From Amoebidium appalachense (Eukaryota > Ichthyosporea): a stretch of DNA of 64,000 nt. Of the stretch, positions 51,151-62,561 are shown piece after piece. The translations under genes were made by a program, and so were the position numbers. The stretch is taken from positions 6,758,001 through 6,822,000 of the forward strand of contig CAVNZM010000010.1 of NCBI GenBank assembly GCA_963693365.1. The letters are read 5' to 3'. Under the pieces are notes generated by a model that saw only the letters and a program-made list of their open reading frames with translations, was not told the DNA's origin and did no database searches. Position 1 is the stretch's first letter. Each line of letters begins with the position of its first letter.

Positions 51151-54100
51151 CCTATAACACATGACGTGCTGGGCATATTGATATTGTTGCGTCTGTAGCA
51201 ACGTCGAGGGCTAACCGTAGTATTGACGGGTGCAATTGTTGCACCTATTACTTTTGGAGGTATAGACGTAGATCCCGACGGTGACAACTACACACACTGT
51301 GAAACTGGTTGTGCTATCGGCTCCGGCGATAGCTGTGGTCCCCCCCCCCCCCCCCCCCCCCCCCAAAAAAATCACCTTCCCACCCACCCCGCCTCCTTTC
51401 CCAGCAAGCAGGCACCTGTGATTTTTGAATACACGTGATATCACACTTTATTTACGTGCTACTGCACGTTCAATCATAACACGTTCACTCATTTGAGGTG
51501 GTAACCGTGTCACCTGGTTGCACCCATACAGTATCACATTTTGTTGCATGCTAGGGGTTGGGCGCTGCTTTCCATTTCTGGTAGGTGGGCTACGTGTCAA
51601 TATAGGCATTTATCTATAGGCCGAAATTGGTTGTATGCATACAAGGCTTGCTGGGCAGCTGTGACCTCCGTTTGTAATCTGGTCTGCACCAAACAAGAAT
51701 ACTACGTGTAGAAGCTACAAAGTCCAGAGCGATCAGAAAGAGACAAGCCTAGCTTCTCCAGGGGAATCGGTTCTCAAAACTCCTGACTAGTTCGTGCACT
51801 TAGTCTTGTTAGCAATCGGCAACAAGTTGCCCCTCCTGCTCACCGTTAAACACTTTTGCAGTGGGGAAGACTTTTGACAGCTTTATCAAGCGCTTGGAAG
51901 TGCGACTTGAGCGCACGCGCCGCGCTGTGCTGCAGGTGTACGATGGGTGGGAAAAAGTGAGCTTTGGCCCTTGAACAGCGAACACGTTAAAGGACAGGGA
52001 TAGAAGGACGAGAGGTGGCTATAGTTAGTTGGCAAACTGTTCAGTAACCACGTGTAGCCCTAGCACGTAGCTCTTTGAAAGGCTAATGCACACCAGTTAA
52101 GGAGCGTGGTGATGTCAGCCCGAACTACTTACGTTTGCATCTTTTTCTTCCTGTGAAGGTGCACGTTTGCCTTTTGCAGGAGCACCAACCAATAACAAAA
52201 GGTTACGTAGAAGTCTACTGCGTAAAAGTAGCGTCGAACCAGCAAGTAATGATTACTATGAGTTAAACAAAAGCACATATTATTCACGTCAATGCAATAA
52301 CAACAGTAGCTGGCTACAACATCCGCCAAAGCTATCGCCACGCAAACAACGACAAACAAAATTCAAGGCCCTCTTACCTTGAGCTGCACCGTGGCACTCC
52401 ACCAGCTTCTCAAGTTCTGCTACCGGTCATTCTTAAGGCTAACCGTGGTTAAATGGCACAGCGTTACGTGTACTCAACAGCGCTACGTGTACTCAACAAC
52501 TGCCGCGGAAGGGTACTTGTCGGTTAACAACAAAAACTTGCACCACATCTTCAGTGCTAGACAAAAATGACTGTCAGTCTCCACCAACTGAGGCAAGATT
52601 TTTTGTCGACATGACTCTTGGGATAAACATGGAATGCGTAGAGCTCTTGGCGATTGGCTAGAAAAAAAGATCGGTCCGAAGCAATAAATGAGAAGTTTTA
52701 ATGTACGCATATGGACCACAATTTTGGTTTTATTTTATACATTTATTACATATAAAACCACATATATTATAATTAATGCTATATGTGCTACTTAACAAGT
52801 TTTAGTAAATTCGTTTATGATGGAAACAGGGCCTGTAACAGTCCTATGAATTGGAATTTACTTCGTTCCATTTTGTGTCCGATAATTGGCCAATGGGGGT
52901 TCCGGCGGTTTTTTCGACTTCGTAAATTTTGTAAGTTGGCTGCGGTTATGCCCACGTAGGTTTGCAGTGAATGGCTGTGGGGCAGGAGAGCGAATTAATT
53001 ATTGGAGTGGGCCAGGCCCGCGAGGGGGCCACGGACAGGGGAGGGGGGGGGGGGGGTTCACGGAATTGAGGGGGGAAGGGGTGTGTGGCCGGGCGGGGCG
53101 GGGGGAGGGGGAGGGGGGGGAGGTCATGGTGGCATATCTATATAGGCGTAGTCTGTATCATGCCAGGGGTACAGCAGACGGAGGCATGGACACGACAAGT
53201 ACACTATCAGTGACATATACACTGCTACCGACACTGCCAGTAACAGTACTGATGCATGTGGCGGTGAAACGGGTGGGGTCAAACACACCCCGTATTGATA
53301 TCGGCGTTGATATCGGCGGTACCAATTTCACGGGATTGTTTACCTGTGCTGTGCAAGCGGCACCTAAAGACACGGAACAAGGGGTTGGAGAACACAAGCG
53401 TCGCAGCGAAACCGAACAACACCACCAATGATGCGGAGCAGGATGTTAGCGAAAGCGAGTACGCACAGGAGGGCGAGGGGAACAGAGCGCAAAGGAGGAG
53501 TGGGAGGAGAGATACAGGGGGAGGAGCATGTGGGAAGATGTAGGGGAAGAAGGTGAAGGAAGTGGGAGTGACACGGAGGATGATGTGATGCCCACGAGCG
53601 ACTATGGGGCTGCCGTCTGATTGTTTAAAAATAAAGAGTTCCTTTTGACGCAGAACAGCTTCATATTCCGCAGTTGTGACGTTTGCGTAGTATATGTGTG
53701 CTGTATCCTCCCAGATGGTAAGCAGGACTTCCAAGTGAGGATAGTGCTTGATTTTCAGTAACTAGTACTGCGCATCATCCTTGTACTCTATGTCAACCAT
53801 GTCGCTTGTGTCAAGCCGGGGCACAAGAATAATGTCGGCAAATGCCATTTTACTTGTCCTTGTGTATGTTTGGCCTCGAAGCCTCGGAGTTTTAGTGACC
53901 GTAAAAAGAGCTAGGAGAAAGTGGGAGAATAGATAGTGTGGGCACTCGACGGGACCTCTTGTTTTGTTTTGCGGCGACATGTGATAGATCGATCATCCGA
54001 CAGTCAAGAGCCTATCATGATCTACAGGGTTCTCTAATTGATTTGAAGGTATGGTCGACAAATCAACTGCCTGAACTAAACTGCTGTTGCTTTGTTGTTT

Positions 54101-54211
54101 TAAGTACCAGGTCCTAGTAGAGGACTTAAAATTGTATTATAAAGGTTTTTTCCGCTTTTAAAAATAATCATCCCTTCACAAGATATACGAGTTTCTGGGA
54201 AAAGTTCTCAC
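51151..54211. other. Unassigned right arm of the pogo-type element
   Basis: AT-balanced DNA with poly-C 51341-51364 and G-rich 53040-53125. It holds an inverted pair of short segments encoding IGVDIG(G/A) (51100-51165 and 53290-53350), a 72-codon plus frame ending at 52382 that could be a terminal exon (acceptor TTTTGCAG at 52173-52180), and the minus-strand frame described separately. No recognised family. Confidence 0.4.
53279..53848 (-). pseudogene. Unrecognised minus-strand frame with one internal TAG
   Basis: ATG at 53848 (MAFADIILVPRLDTSDMVDI), read to TAG at 53764-53762. The same frame then continues coding-like (LLKIKHYPHLEVLLTIWEDT, YYANVTTAEYEAVLRQKEL, GSPIVARGHHIILR) before turning hydrophobic/Pro-rich and ending at 53279. 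One stop separates two plausible halves, suggesting a recently broken gene, a readthrough, or a small intron. No domain recognised. It lies inside the pogo-type element, opposite to the transposase. Confidence 0.35.
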
Positions 54212-54231
54212 GATTTGCAGGTTTACCCCTA

Positions 54232-56086
54232 CATCTAATAAACAGGTCGTAGTTACGCGTGTTTAGTATAAAATCAAGGATGTTGTAATTTTTTTATACT
54301 AAACACGCGTTGTTGAGTCTTATCGAGCAAGCGGAGTTACCATAAAAGGAGCTAAAACCCGGTGGTGCATCATAAGCCAATCAGACACCACTAGATCTAT
54401 TCTATTCCTTTAATTTTATTGGCTTCCATTCTTGATTACATGATCACCGGCTGCAGCGCTACATAGCTGGGAGGCGCCCTGATGAACGCAGAGCAGAAAT
54501 GCTCTCAGATAGGCGCTCTAACGCTACCTCACACCTTGCTTACTACCGAGCGCCAAAATAAATATCCACTTGTGGCTATTTTGTTTATGACCATCTGATT
54601 GTTTTCTGCTGCTCTCCTCCAGTGGTACAGTGGGCTAGACCCATTCAATAAAAGCCTCTCTCGATTTTGGTTGGAGGAAGGAGTCCAATCAGATGCCCTC
54701 TTGGAATATTGTCCACAGTAAATGTGGTATGCGGTGATAAACCTTTCTGCAACATCTGTTCTGATTGGTTTAAGCTGAGATCTAGGGAGCCCCTGTTCCC
54801 ACGCGGTACTCAATTGGACAAAACCTTGACACGTTTGGACAGACTTGAATGTGTGCCTATTCACAAAGATAATCATCTGACAACTCTGGACACGAAGGCA
54901 GCCGAGAAGGAAGGATTCCAGATATCGGGAAAATTGCGTGTAAAATAGTTGGCTCGTGAAACTTTTGATTTCCGTCCGGGCGTTCAGAACCCCGAGCCGG
55001 ATCCACCAGTACTATAGCAGCACGTACGCCGTGTACACGTCGGCCCGGTTCAGGGACTGGCATGCATATATATCACAGATAACCAGATTCTGATATGCGT
55101 TAGCACGTAGATGTGTTGCGGATGTTCATCTTTCTTGTCTACTGAGCACCTCGGCACCGACTAGTAGAGATGTACATGAGCCGGGCCATCGTTCAACACT
55201 TGGCCCCGGAATGTGAGTTATGTGACGTCAAAGATCTACCATTCCACAATAAAAAGTTGGTCCCCGTTTACACCTTTTCGCAGCACATAACAAGAATATT
55301 GCATACGATTTATGGCATATCATTGTATGAACTTCACACTTTTTTATTCATTACTCCCTTTTCATCTTTTCCCGTGTTTTTCTTCCAAATATCATGCATT
55401 TCATAAAAGAGGGAGAGAAAAGCTTCTTTCAAACTGATTAGTAAATTATCATGCAAGAATGTATACAGTTTATTAGATTGGTTGTTTTTATCAAGCTCTT
55501 ACTGGTTCAGATGGTCGAAGGTATAACATCAAATGACGCACACACAGCAAGGTCACATGCTCACAGCACTCGAAGTTTGTAAATCTGCCAACCATTCATG
55601 GATATTTGTGTTTTTTATGCTTCTTGCTGTTCACGTCGTTGGTGATTTCTTTAGTTAGTTGAAGCGTGAAGTTTTGAACCATACAACACAAGTTATAAGT
55701 TTCAGATGCCCTTTGCAGCAGGGATTCTAACTTAGCAGAAGCACAATTCTATTTATGTCCATGTTGGGACCTGATCAGGTCTTTTACACCCACGGCTGTT
55801 TCTACTCGGTGTGAACTTCGTTTATAACTTCTATGTAACACAGCCTTGTCCTTAAGCACGTCGTAGACTTTTCACAGTGAGAGTTAGTGCAACCAAGCAT
55901 TTTTCTCTTTAGTGCAAGCCCTAGCATCGCTCCCCCACTCTTTTTTTCTGTTCTGGACAGAAAAACAATAATGTCAAGCAGTTAGTTGTGACCCTTGAAC
56001 TCCACGCAACAAGTCGCTGTGCCTGCTCTTGGGGAGTGCCACTACCAGTGCACTTACGTAACGCAGCACAAGCTAGCAGGCACAAC
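54232..56086. other. Intergenic; contains a perfect hairpin, no gene recognised
   Basis: Besides the hairpin at 54255-54310 there are a TGACGTCA palindrome (55220-55227; the ATF/CREB core, about 860 bp before the ankyrin-GATA ATG) and short frames (54667-54948, 55170-55406) without domains or splice support. Confidence 0.4.
54255..54310. repeat. Perfect 19-bp inverted repeat with 18-nt loop
   Basis: ACGCGTGTTTAGTATAAAA (54255-54273) and its exact reverse complement (54292-54310), 24 bp outside the right end of the pogo-type element. It could be a cruciform or hairpin RNA, or the relic of a small element. Confidence 0.85.
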
Positions 56087-58464
56087 ATGGCTCAGGTAGA
56101 GAGTCAGGGGCGTAGCCCTGTCGTTCACAGCAGCCCGTGTGCGTTGGCTTCATCTGACTACCATGACAATGTCTCTCTGTTAATCAAAGCGGTGAAGTTG
56201 GGGTCTACGGAGGACGTGCTGAAGGTGAGCAACAGAATAATATGCTGGTCCTTACGCGGTAGTTGCAGTAAGTGTTTCGTGCCTTCACTAAAAATGCAGG
56301 GTTGTTTTCTGAAGCCTGACCACACTGCGCGCCCTTGTCCTTTTTCGTCTGCTTTAACCACATGGTGTCCCTGGGATACATCTTTCCCTCCGGCATTCTG
56401 CTCCCTGCATTTCCACACACACACGCGACCTCTTGGTCCACGAACCGACACTATTCACTTTTGTTTTTTCAACGGCATCGGGTATGCGTCAACCCATGTT
56501 TCCTTGCATTTACACATCCACGTGTTCATCGGTGAGAAAGCAAATTCTCAACGGATACATACCAATAATAACAGGTAGCTTGGTATGGTTATACGCACAC
56601 ACAGTTTGTATACATGAACCATCGGAGTATGCCATTCTCACGGTACCACATGGCTTGATTTCGATGGTCTTAACCTTGGTGTGAGCACGCTAGCAAAAAA
56701 AGAAAAAAAAAGCGAGAAAGGAAAAAGAAAGGAAAGCAAAGGAAAACAACGGGAAAGGATGGGCTGGGATGCGGGCCACAGGGGTCTAAGGTTCTAACCA
56801 ATCGTATAGGCCTCATAGTCGAATGTACAAAAGTCGTATGACAAGACCTAGCAAGCCACCATTCATGAAAACCCCCTCCCTAAGTTTTCCCCAATACAAG
56901 TACCAACCCTATCCATTTGCACATACAGGCAATCGCAGGCGGTGCGCACGTTAACGGTACAGATGAGAGAGGATGGACTGCCCTTCATTGGGCCGCAGCC
57001 ATGGGCCAGGCTGACATGGCCCAACTCCTCTGCCGCCACGGCGCCGACCCGGCAGTGACGTCAAAGAGCTCAAAATCACCCCTAGATATTGCCGTGCTGA
57101 GCGGTAGTGCCGAAGTGGTTGATTTGTTGATTGATGTGCGCTTGGCTGCAATATCTGCGGCACAAGAGGCTACGAGAATGCAAAACGGCGGTTATGACCG
57201 ATGGGGAATCAACGGGCGCAGAGCGAATTCAGACCAGATTCGCCGGTCAACGGTTTCCATGCGGAGACTTGAGAGGGAATTGAGAAGTTTGACGTCATCG
57301 GACGACGAGGATTGGTCACAGGACGAAGATACCGATGACACCAACAACTGCAGGATTGTGCTCGAAAATTTGACAAATTCGCCTTTTCGCTTCCCGTCAT
57401 CACGTGCAACACGCATGGAACCGCTGCATGAGCAGTTGTCGGGTTGTTCGATGAGCAAAAACAACGACAGCCCCACCATTCCCCCGATCCCCCGGATATG
57501 CGCCAATTTTGTTCCCCGGCCGTCACGGCGCACAAACAGGATGGTGCCCCTTGGTAGCGATGGATCTCCTCAAGTGCCACACAGGCGCAGGCGAAGCGAC
57601 GGAGACACAACGGCGCCACATTTGTCCCTTTTGACGCACAGCCAGGACACGTTACTCCTTACCGCGGAATCATTTTCGATGGACCAACTCCCCCAACCAA
57701 CCATGAATCTACCTAATGTAGGCGCCGCAGCAAGTGCATTCCAGTATTCCCGCAGGCATTCTGAGATCCTTCTCCCTGTGTCTCAACTCACCCTCAGTGA
57801 TTTTCCATCCACCGATTCACTCCCAGTTTTCATCCCCGCCGCCCAACCCACACATCACACATGGACACCTACACCGTCGGCATGTCAATCGGCCTCTGTA
57901 CCCGACTTTTCCTCATTCTATGGGCAGCCTGCGATGCATGTTTCAGCCTCGCAAGGTGCCCTTCGGGAGAGCCAATCAGAAACCCTCCCCTGCAGTGCAC
58001 CCAAGGACGACAGCGAACGCCCCAGTGCTCTAGGGAGCTCCATCCCCCCTGACACGAGCACGGAACTGAATGAAACAAATTCGTTTTTCGACTTATCCAA
58101 CGATTCCTATTCCGTTGCGAAAAGAGAGAGCGAACAGAGCGTGGAGCATAAACCCGTTGCGACTCATCCCGACGGACAACAGGAGAAGAAGGCATGCGGG
58201 AACTGCGGCACGTCAAACACCCCCCAATGGAGGTCGGGAGACAAGGGGCCTGGCACGCTATGCAATCGTTGTGGACTCAAATACATGTTAACCCATGATA
58301 GAGATAGGCTGAACGCACGCCGGCGTATCCGTTATCACAAACAAAAAGCCGGGCGCACGCTGACGGGACAGATGAGTCACCGCGCACCCACAAGATCGCC
58401 CATGGTACCACTTGCACCTGCACCCATGCGCATGGCGGGTGGATTTATGTCACCGATGCCGTAA
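56087..58464 (+). CDS. Ankyrin-repeat / GATA zinc-finger protein, 557 residues, 2 exons
   Basis: Probable sequence-specific transcription factor. Exon 1, 56087-56224 (ATG in context CAACATGG; donor AAG|GTGAGC). Exon 2, 56929-58464 (acceptor CATACAG). Phase 0 junction. Residues about 28-115 hold ankyrin repeats (DERGWTALHWAAAMGQADMA, then SPLDIAVLSGSAEVVDLL). The middle is long, Ser/Pro-rich and probably disordered, with an acidic stretch SDDEDWSQDEDTDD. Near the C-terminus (about 469-494) one GATA finger, CGNC-X18-CNRC with WRSGDKGPGTLCNRCGLKYM, is followed by a basic tail (RLNARRRIRYHKQKAG) that would contact DNA. CX2CX18CX2C spacing is common in plant and some fungal/protist GATA factors; animal factors use X17. 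The ankyrin part suggests protein-controlled localisation or cofactor binding (inference). Confidence 0.85.
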
Positions 58465-59290
58465 AATTCCATCCACTGTTTGTTAATTAAGGAGTCTCTA
58501 GATTTTGAAGGACTCTTTCCATTTTTAAAGTTTTCTGTGGTTAGTGTGTGCTGACTGAGCTGGTTTAATATGAAAAGTGTTATAGATTTACATAAATAGA
58601 ATGACGGTGGTATGTGATATATTTTAGCAATTTGTGTTTTCCTCAACCAAATGCAGCTTGCCTAGGATGATACTTGTTGCAGGTTGTTTTTATTTCTCCT
58701 TAACCAATTCCAACGTGCGATCGCGATGCTGGAGAACTTCAAAGTATTCTCTTTTCGAGGCAGGACATCAGATTTGTATAGTAAGAAGCGTGATTAATCT
58801 CTCGTCAAATGAGAGCTTTTTAACAGTGATACGTGGCGATGAAGCTCTGATAACTTTACTACCTTTTTAACTAGTTGATAGTTTTTGAATGTCGCTGTAT
58901 TGGCACGCAAACCCCTTTTGGATTCTTGTGCAATACCTTTTTACTGAAAGTATTGAACTAGCTTATATTGCCCCTTGAATGATGCATGCGCAATGGCCTC
59001 AGTTGCTGCTGAAGAAAATAACAAGCGTTCTATGGTAGATGAATCCTCCCCCCCCCCCCCCCCCCCCCCACTACCACCACCACCACCACCAACACCACTC
59101 AACCCCCCCCCCCTCCCCCCCCCCCCCCCCCCCCCCCCCCCCGCCTCCACTTATTGCCTATGTGGCACATTTCTAAGCGGGCCATCCCATGTATGTTGCG
59201 CATACGCTTCGCGCGGGACATGAATATAGTTCCACGAAACAATCCCTCACAAAACCATCCCAGTATACGTATATCCACTAGATTACCCAA

Positions 59291-59330
<40 letters not shown>

Positions 59331-59683
59331 TTCCCCCGGCATCACGGGCGTCCACACAAACAAACACAAAGACACCATCACTACCATAACCGTGCTATAC
59401 CCACATTCCCGTGCCTGTTGCGATGTCACCCACCCATCCACTGGTTTTAGAAGCCCTTCACATCTGTCGGGACACCACCATACACCACCATTTAGGGGTT
59501 CACCATCCTAACTGTTGAATCCGGTTTAGTCCCCCCCCATCCTCCCCCTCCCCTCCTCCTCCCCCCCAACACGTACATACACACACGTACACACAGAGAC
59601 TCTGAGTCGCAGACAGACAGACGTGCACACAAGAGCACACACATATGTAACCAACACAATAAAGCGCCTGAGAATGATAACAG
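58465..59683. other. 3' flank and C-tract-rich region; possible early exons of the next gene
   Basis: C tracts at 59048-59069, 59102-59142 and 59294-59330. Between them, 59145-59250 has clean codon-like sequence (WHISKRAIPCMLRIRFARDM on the plus strand), and an ATG at 58993 opens a short frame. These may be 5' exons of the gene suggested at 59684-60748, but phases could not be joined. Confidence 0.3.
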
Positions 59684-60042
59684 TACACAAACGGAACATA
59701 CACCGTAACTTGGGCCGGCATATGATACAAGAACTGATCAGAAGGCTTCGCGAATTACATGGTTAACCTGCTCGTTTACGCGTGTGGCCCCCTCCCCCCC
59801 CCCCCTTCCCCTCCCCTCCCGGGGAGGCCGTGGGCCCTCCTCTTCTCATTGCTATTGCTTCCCTTCCCCCCTAGTTTACACCCTCCCTCTTTCTCGCCTC
59901 CTTTATGTATAGGAAGAAAAAGGGTGAGCAAGGGTAGAGAAAGCTAGAACCAAAACCGTTTCTGGGGGAAGAAAAACAACAACACTGGAGTTCGAAAAAC
60001 CCCTCCCCACATACACACACACGTGTACACACACACCCCGGT

Positions 60043-60081
<39 letters not shown>

Positions 60082-60382
60082 TCACACACACACAAACTAA
60101 AAAGAAAAATAATATAAAAAAAATAAGAAAAAGCCACCCCACCCCATCCCAATTTATTACCACCTCCGGATCCACTCTCTTGGTCTTTTTCCCCGTGCCA
60201 GCTTGGCTCCTCAGAACCTCGCAACCAGGGACAAGTAACCAATGTGATCCCCCCCCCCCCGGGGCCCCCCCAACCACCCCCCGGCCCCCACCCACCCATT
60301 CAACCAACCGAGACCAAAAAAAAAAAAAAAATACAAAAAAAACCTTGACGATATATTCCGCATCCTCTTTTGACATGGATCA

Positions 60383-60413
<31 letters not shown>

Positions 60414-60543
60414 TCCCCTCCCCCTCTTTCCCCGGGCCATTTGCATCTTGAGTACATTTGCAGAAGGCATTGAAATGGGATACGCTAATGAATCTTGACA
60501 AGACATCAAGACGTCGATGTGTTTGGGAGCTTGAGGTGTGTGC

Positions 60544-60604
<61 letters not shown>

Positions 60605-60748
60605 ATGTGGTGGTGGGGTGGGGTGGGGTGGGATGGGGTGGGGGGGGGGGGGGGAGGGGGGAGGGGGGAGGGGAGGAGGAGCTCGAGTAATCTAATAAGT
60701 GAATTGCCTAGCGGCTTGAATGTTGTTATGTATTGGACTTTCAAGTGA
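59684..60748 (+). CDS. Possible 3' exons of an unrecognised gene
   Basis: Four segments join in phase: 59684-59761, 60215-60243, 60464-60537, 60688-60748 (TGA). They read ...RNLGRHMIQELIRRLRELHE, PRNQGQVTN, KALKWDTLMNLDKTSRRRC and LISELPSGLNVVMYWTFK. Composition is ordinary, and acceptors and donors are acceptable although two are weak. The C-tract-before-exon and GT-array-after-exon pattern matches the plus-strand genes of this window. No family recognised. The same DNA also has minus-strand frames, so strand is not certain. Confidence 0.3.
60548..60602 (+). repeat. (GT)n after a putative donor, then a G-rich block
   Basis: About 27 GT units starting 11 nt after GAG|GTGTGTG, followed by GGGGT repeats and poly-G to 60675. 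Confidence 0.9.
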
Positions 60749-61618
60749 ATTACAATGTAATGGTATCACACTTGATAGTCTTCGGATTACGTCACACTGC
60801 CCTAATGTCTCCCCTTTGAAATAGTTCTATTTACATAAGCAGGTCGGAATCCGACCCAACTCTCCCCCTCCCTCCTCCCCCCTCCCCCTCCTCCCCCCTC
60901 CCCCTCTCCTCCTCCCCCCCCTCTCCCCCCAACAACCTTCCACTCCCGTTTCAAATTATTCCCATATACAAATAATGACTCCCTGATCGGTCCGGACTGG
61001 AATTTGAATATCTGATTAATGCAAAATACAAAGAACAAGGTGGGGAAATAGCAGTAACCGTTATGGAGGCCGCAGTTGTAAAGGCAACGGAATAGGATTC
61101 GGGGGCCCCAGGGGGGGGGTGGGGGGGGAAGAATGCGGAACACGGTACGAAGGAATAGGCACATGCGATGGGAAACGTCGTGGCAGGACACATTGAAAGC
61201 TAGGTGAACATTCAAGTATGCAACATCGACAACACGCGCAGTATGCGATTTGGACAGGGAGGAGGGGAGTTCAGGGGGATGAATGGGGCGGGGTGGGACT
61301 TTGCACAACCGGGAATGAATTTTTCATCCGGGCATGTAGTAATGCAGTGGGTGTGTTGGTGGGTGCGCTAGGTTTCGGCCTACCACCTACTGAGGCGGTG
61401 GTCTCCTTTCTTTCTTTTTTTTTTTCTTCTTTTTTTTTTTTTGCTTAAAAGGGACGCTTGAGTAGATGTATAACGTCGCACGTGCGGCAACATGTCAGTA
61501 CGTGTTAGGGTTTCGGCACAGTGTACACTGAATACGTGCAACTGCATGGATGTATACTTAAAGTCCCCCTGGGGGAGGGGGAGGGGGGGAGAGGGGGGGA
61601 GGAGGGGGGGGGAGGGGG

Positions 61619-61620
<2 letters not shown>

Positions 61621-61710
<90 letters not shown>
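61621..61710 (+). repeat. (GA)n microsatellite
   Basis: About 42 GA units with one C interruption. Confidence 0.95.
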
Positions 61711-61712
<2 letters not shown>

Positions 61713-62308
61713 CGGGACGGGGAGATGCAAAGGGGAGGGTGAAGCAGAGAGAGGGGGGGAGGGCAGCTTGGTTTAGATCTACACATCAGAGAAAACGGAT
61801 TAGACCCTGTATTATGTGTTGTGCCAGATGTAATGACATATTCACGGTTGTAGGTCCTATTCGATTTTTCCATGTCACGTCCTTATTACATACAGTATCA
61901 GAAGCATCGACCCAGAAACCTATACAGTACAGAGTATAATTCGAGATTAAGTACCCGAGCGCGCTTACCCTGACAGTACCTGCAACCTCCCTCCCCCTCC
62001 CCCCCCCCCCCCCCCTCCCCCCTCCCGCCTTCTCCACCCAAAAACAAACAAATAGTTAAACAAATAAAACAAAAGAATATAAAAATCAAAAAGGGAGACG
62101 GGGAGAGGGGGGAGACGGGACAGAGAGAGAGGGATGGAGAGGGGGGGGGGGGGGGGGGGGAAGGGAGGGAGGGAGGGAGGGAGGGGGCGGGGGGAGAGGG
62201 AGGGAGGGAGGGAGGGGGGGAGAGAGAGGGAGAGGGGGACGGGGGGGGGGGGGGGGAGAGAGAGAGAGAGAGAAGGGGGGAAAGGGGTAGAGAGGGGGGG
62301 GGGGGGGA

Positions 62309-62342
<34 letters not shown>

Positions 62343-62350
62343 GGGGGGTG

Positions 62351-62353
<3 letters not shown>

Positions 62354-62441
<88 letters not shown>
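62354..62441 (+). repeat. (GA)n microsatellite
   Basis: About 43 GA units, 120 bp beyond the stop codon of the homocysteine S-methyltransferase gene. Confidence 0.95.
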
Positions 62442-62444
<3 letters not shown>

Positions 62445-62561
62445 GAGTTCCTGCTGGCCTCAAGCTAAAAACACCGACCCATAATCCTTCCATTATCCAG
62501 TAGACACAAGCATAAAAATAAGTATCCCAACCCACAAGTGGGCCCAAATCCGCTCCATAAC

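Larger units (their letters stand above)
41522..54231 (+). mobile_element. Pogo/Tigger-type DNA transposon, 12.7 kb with nested insertions, TA target site
   Basis: Ends 41524-41541 (GGGGCAAACCTGCAAATC) and 54212-54229 (its reverse complement with one mismatch) form an 18-bp terminal inverted repeat. Each is flanked outward by TA (41522-41523 and 54230-54231), the target duplication of the Tc1/mariner-pogo group. GTGAGAA follows the repeat at both ends; on the left it is delayed by a partial duplication. Inside are the pieces of a pogo-like transposase reading inward, a gypsy retrotransposon, and about 3 kb of unassigned DNA. Without the gypsy element it would be about 5 kb. The transposase is broken, so this copy is not autonomous now. 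Confidence 0.6.
60749..62561. other. Intergenic; purine-rich repeats, no gene recognised
   Basis: CT-rich 60860-60930; T tract 61408-61442; G-rich and (GA)n 61565-61710; C tract 61996-62030; G/GA mosaic 62096-62440, ending in a long (GA)n just beyond the 3' end of the homocysteine S-methyltransferase gene. Frames inside are repeat artefacts. Confidence 0.5.

Noticed and set aside
53270-53350. GVDIGGTN as the start of a hydantoinase or ROK kinase gene
   Set aside because: Only about 20 residues resemble the motif and the frame ends soon after with no other domain.
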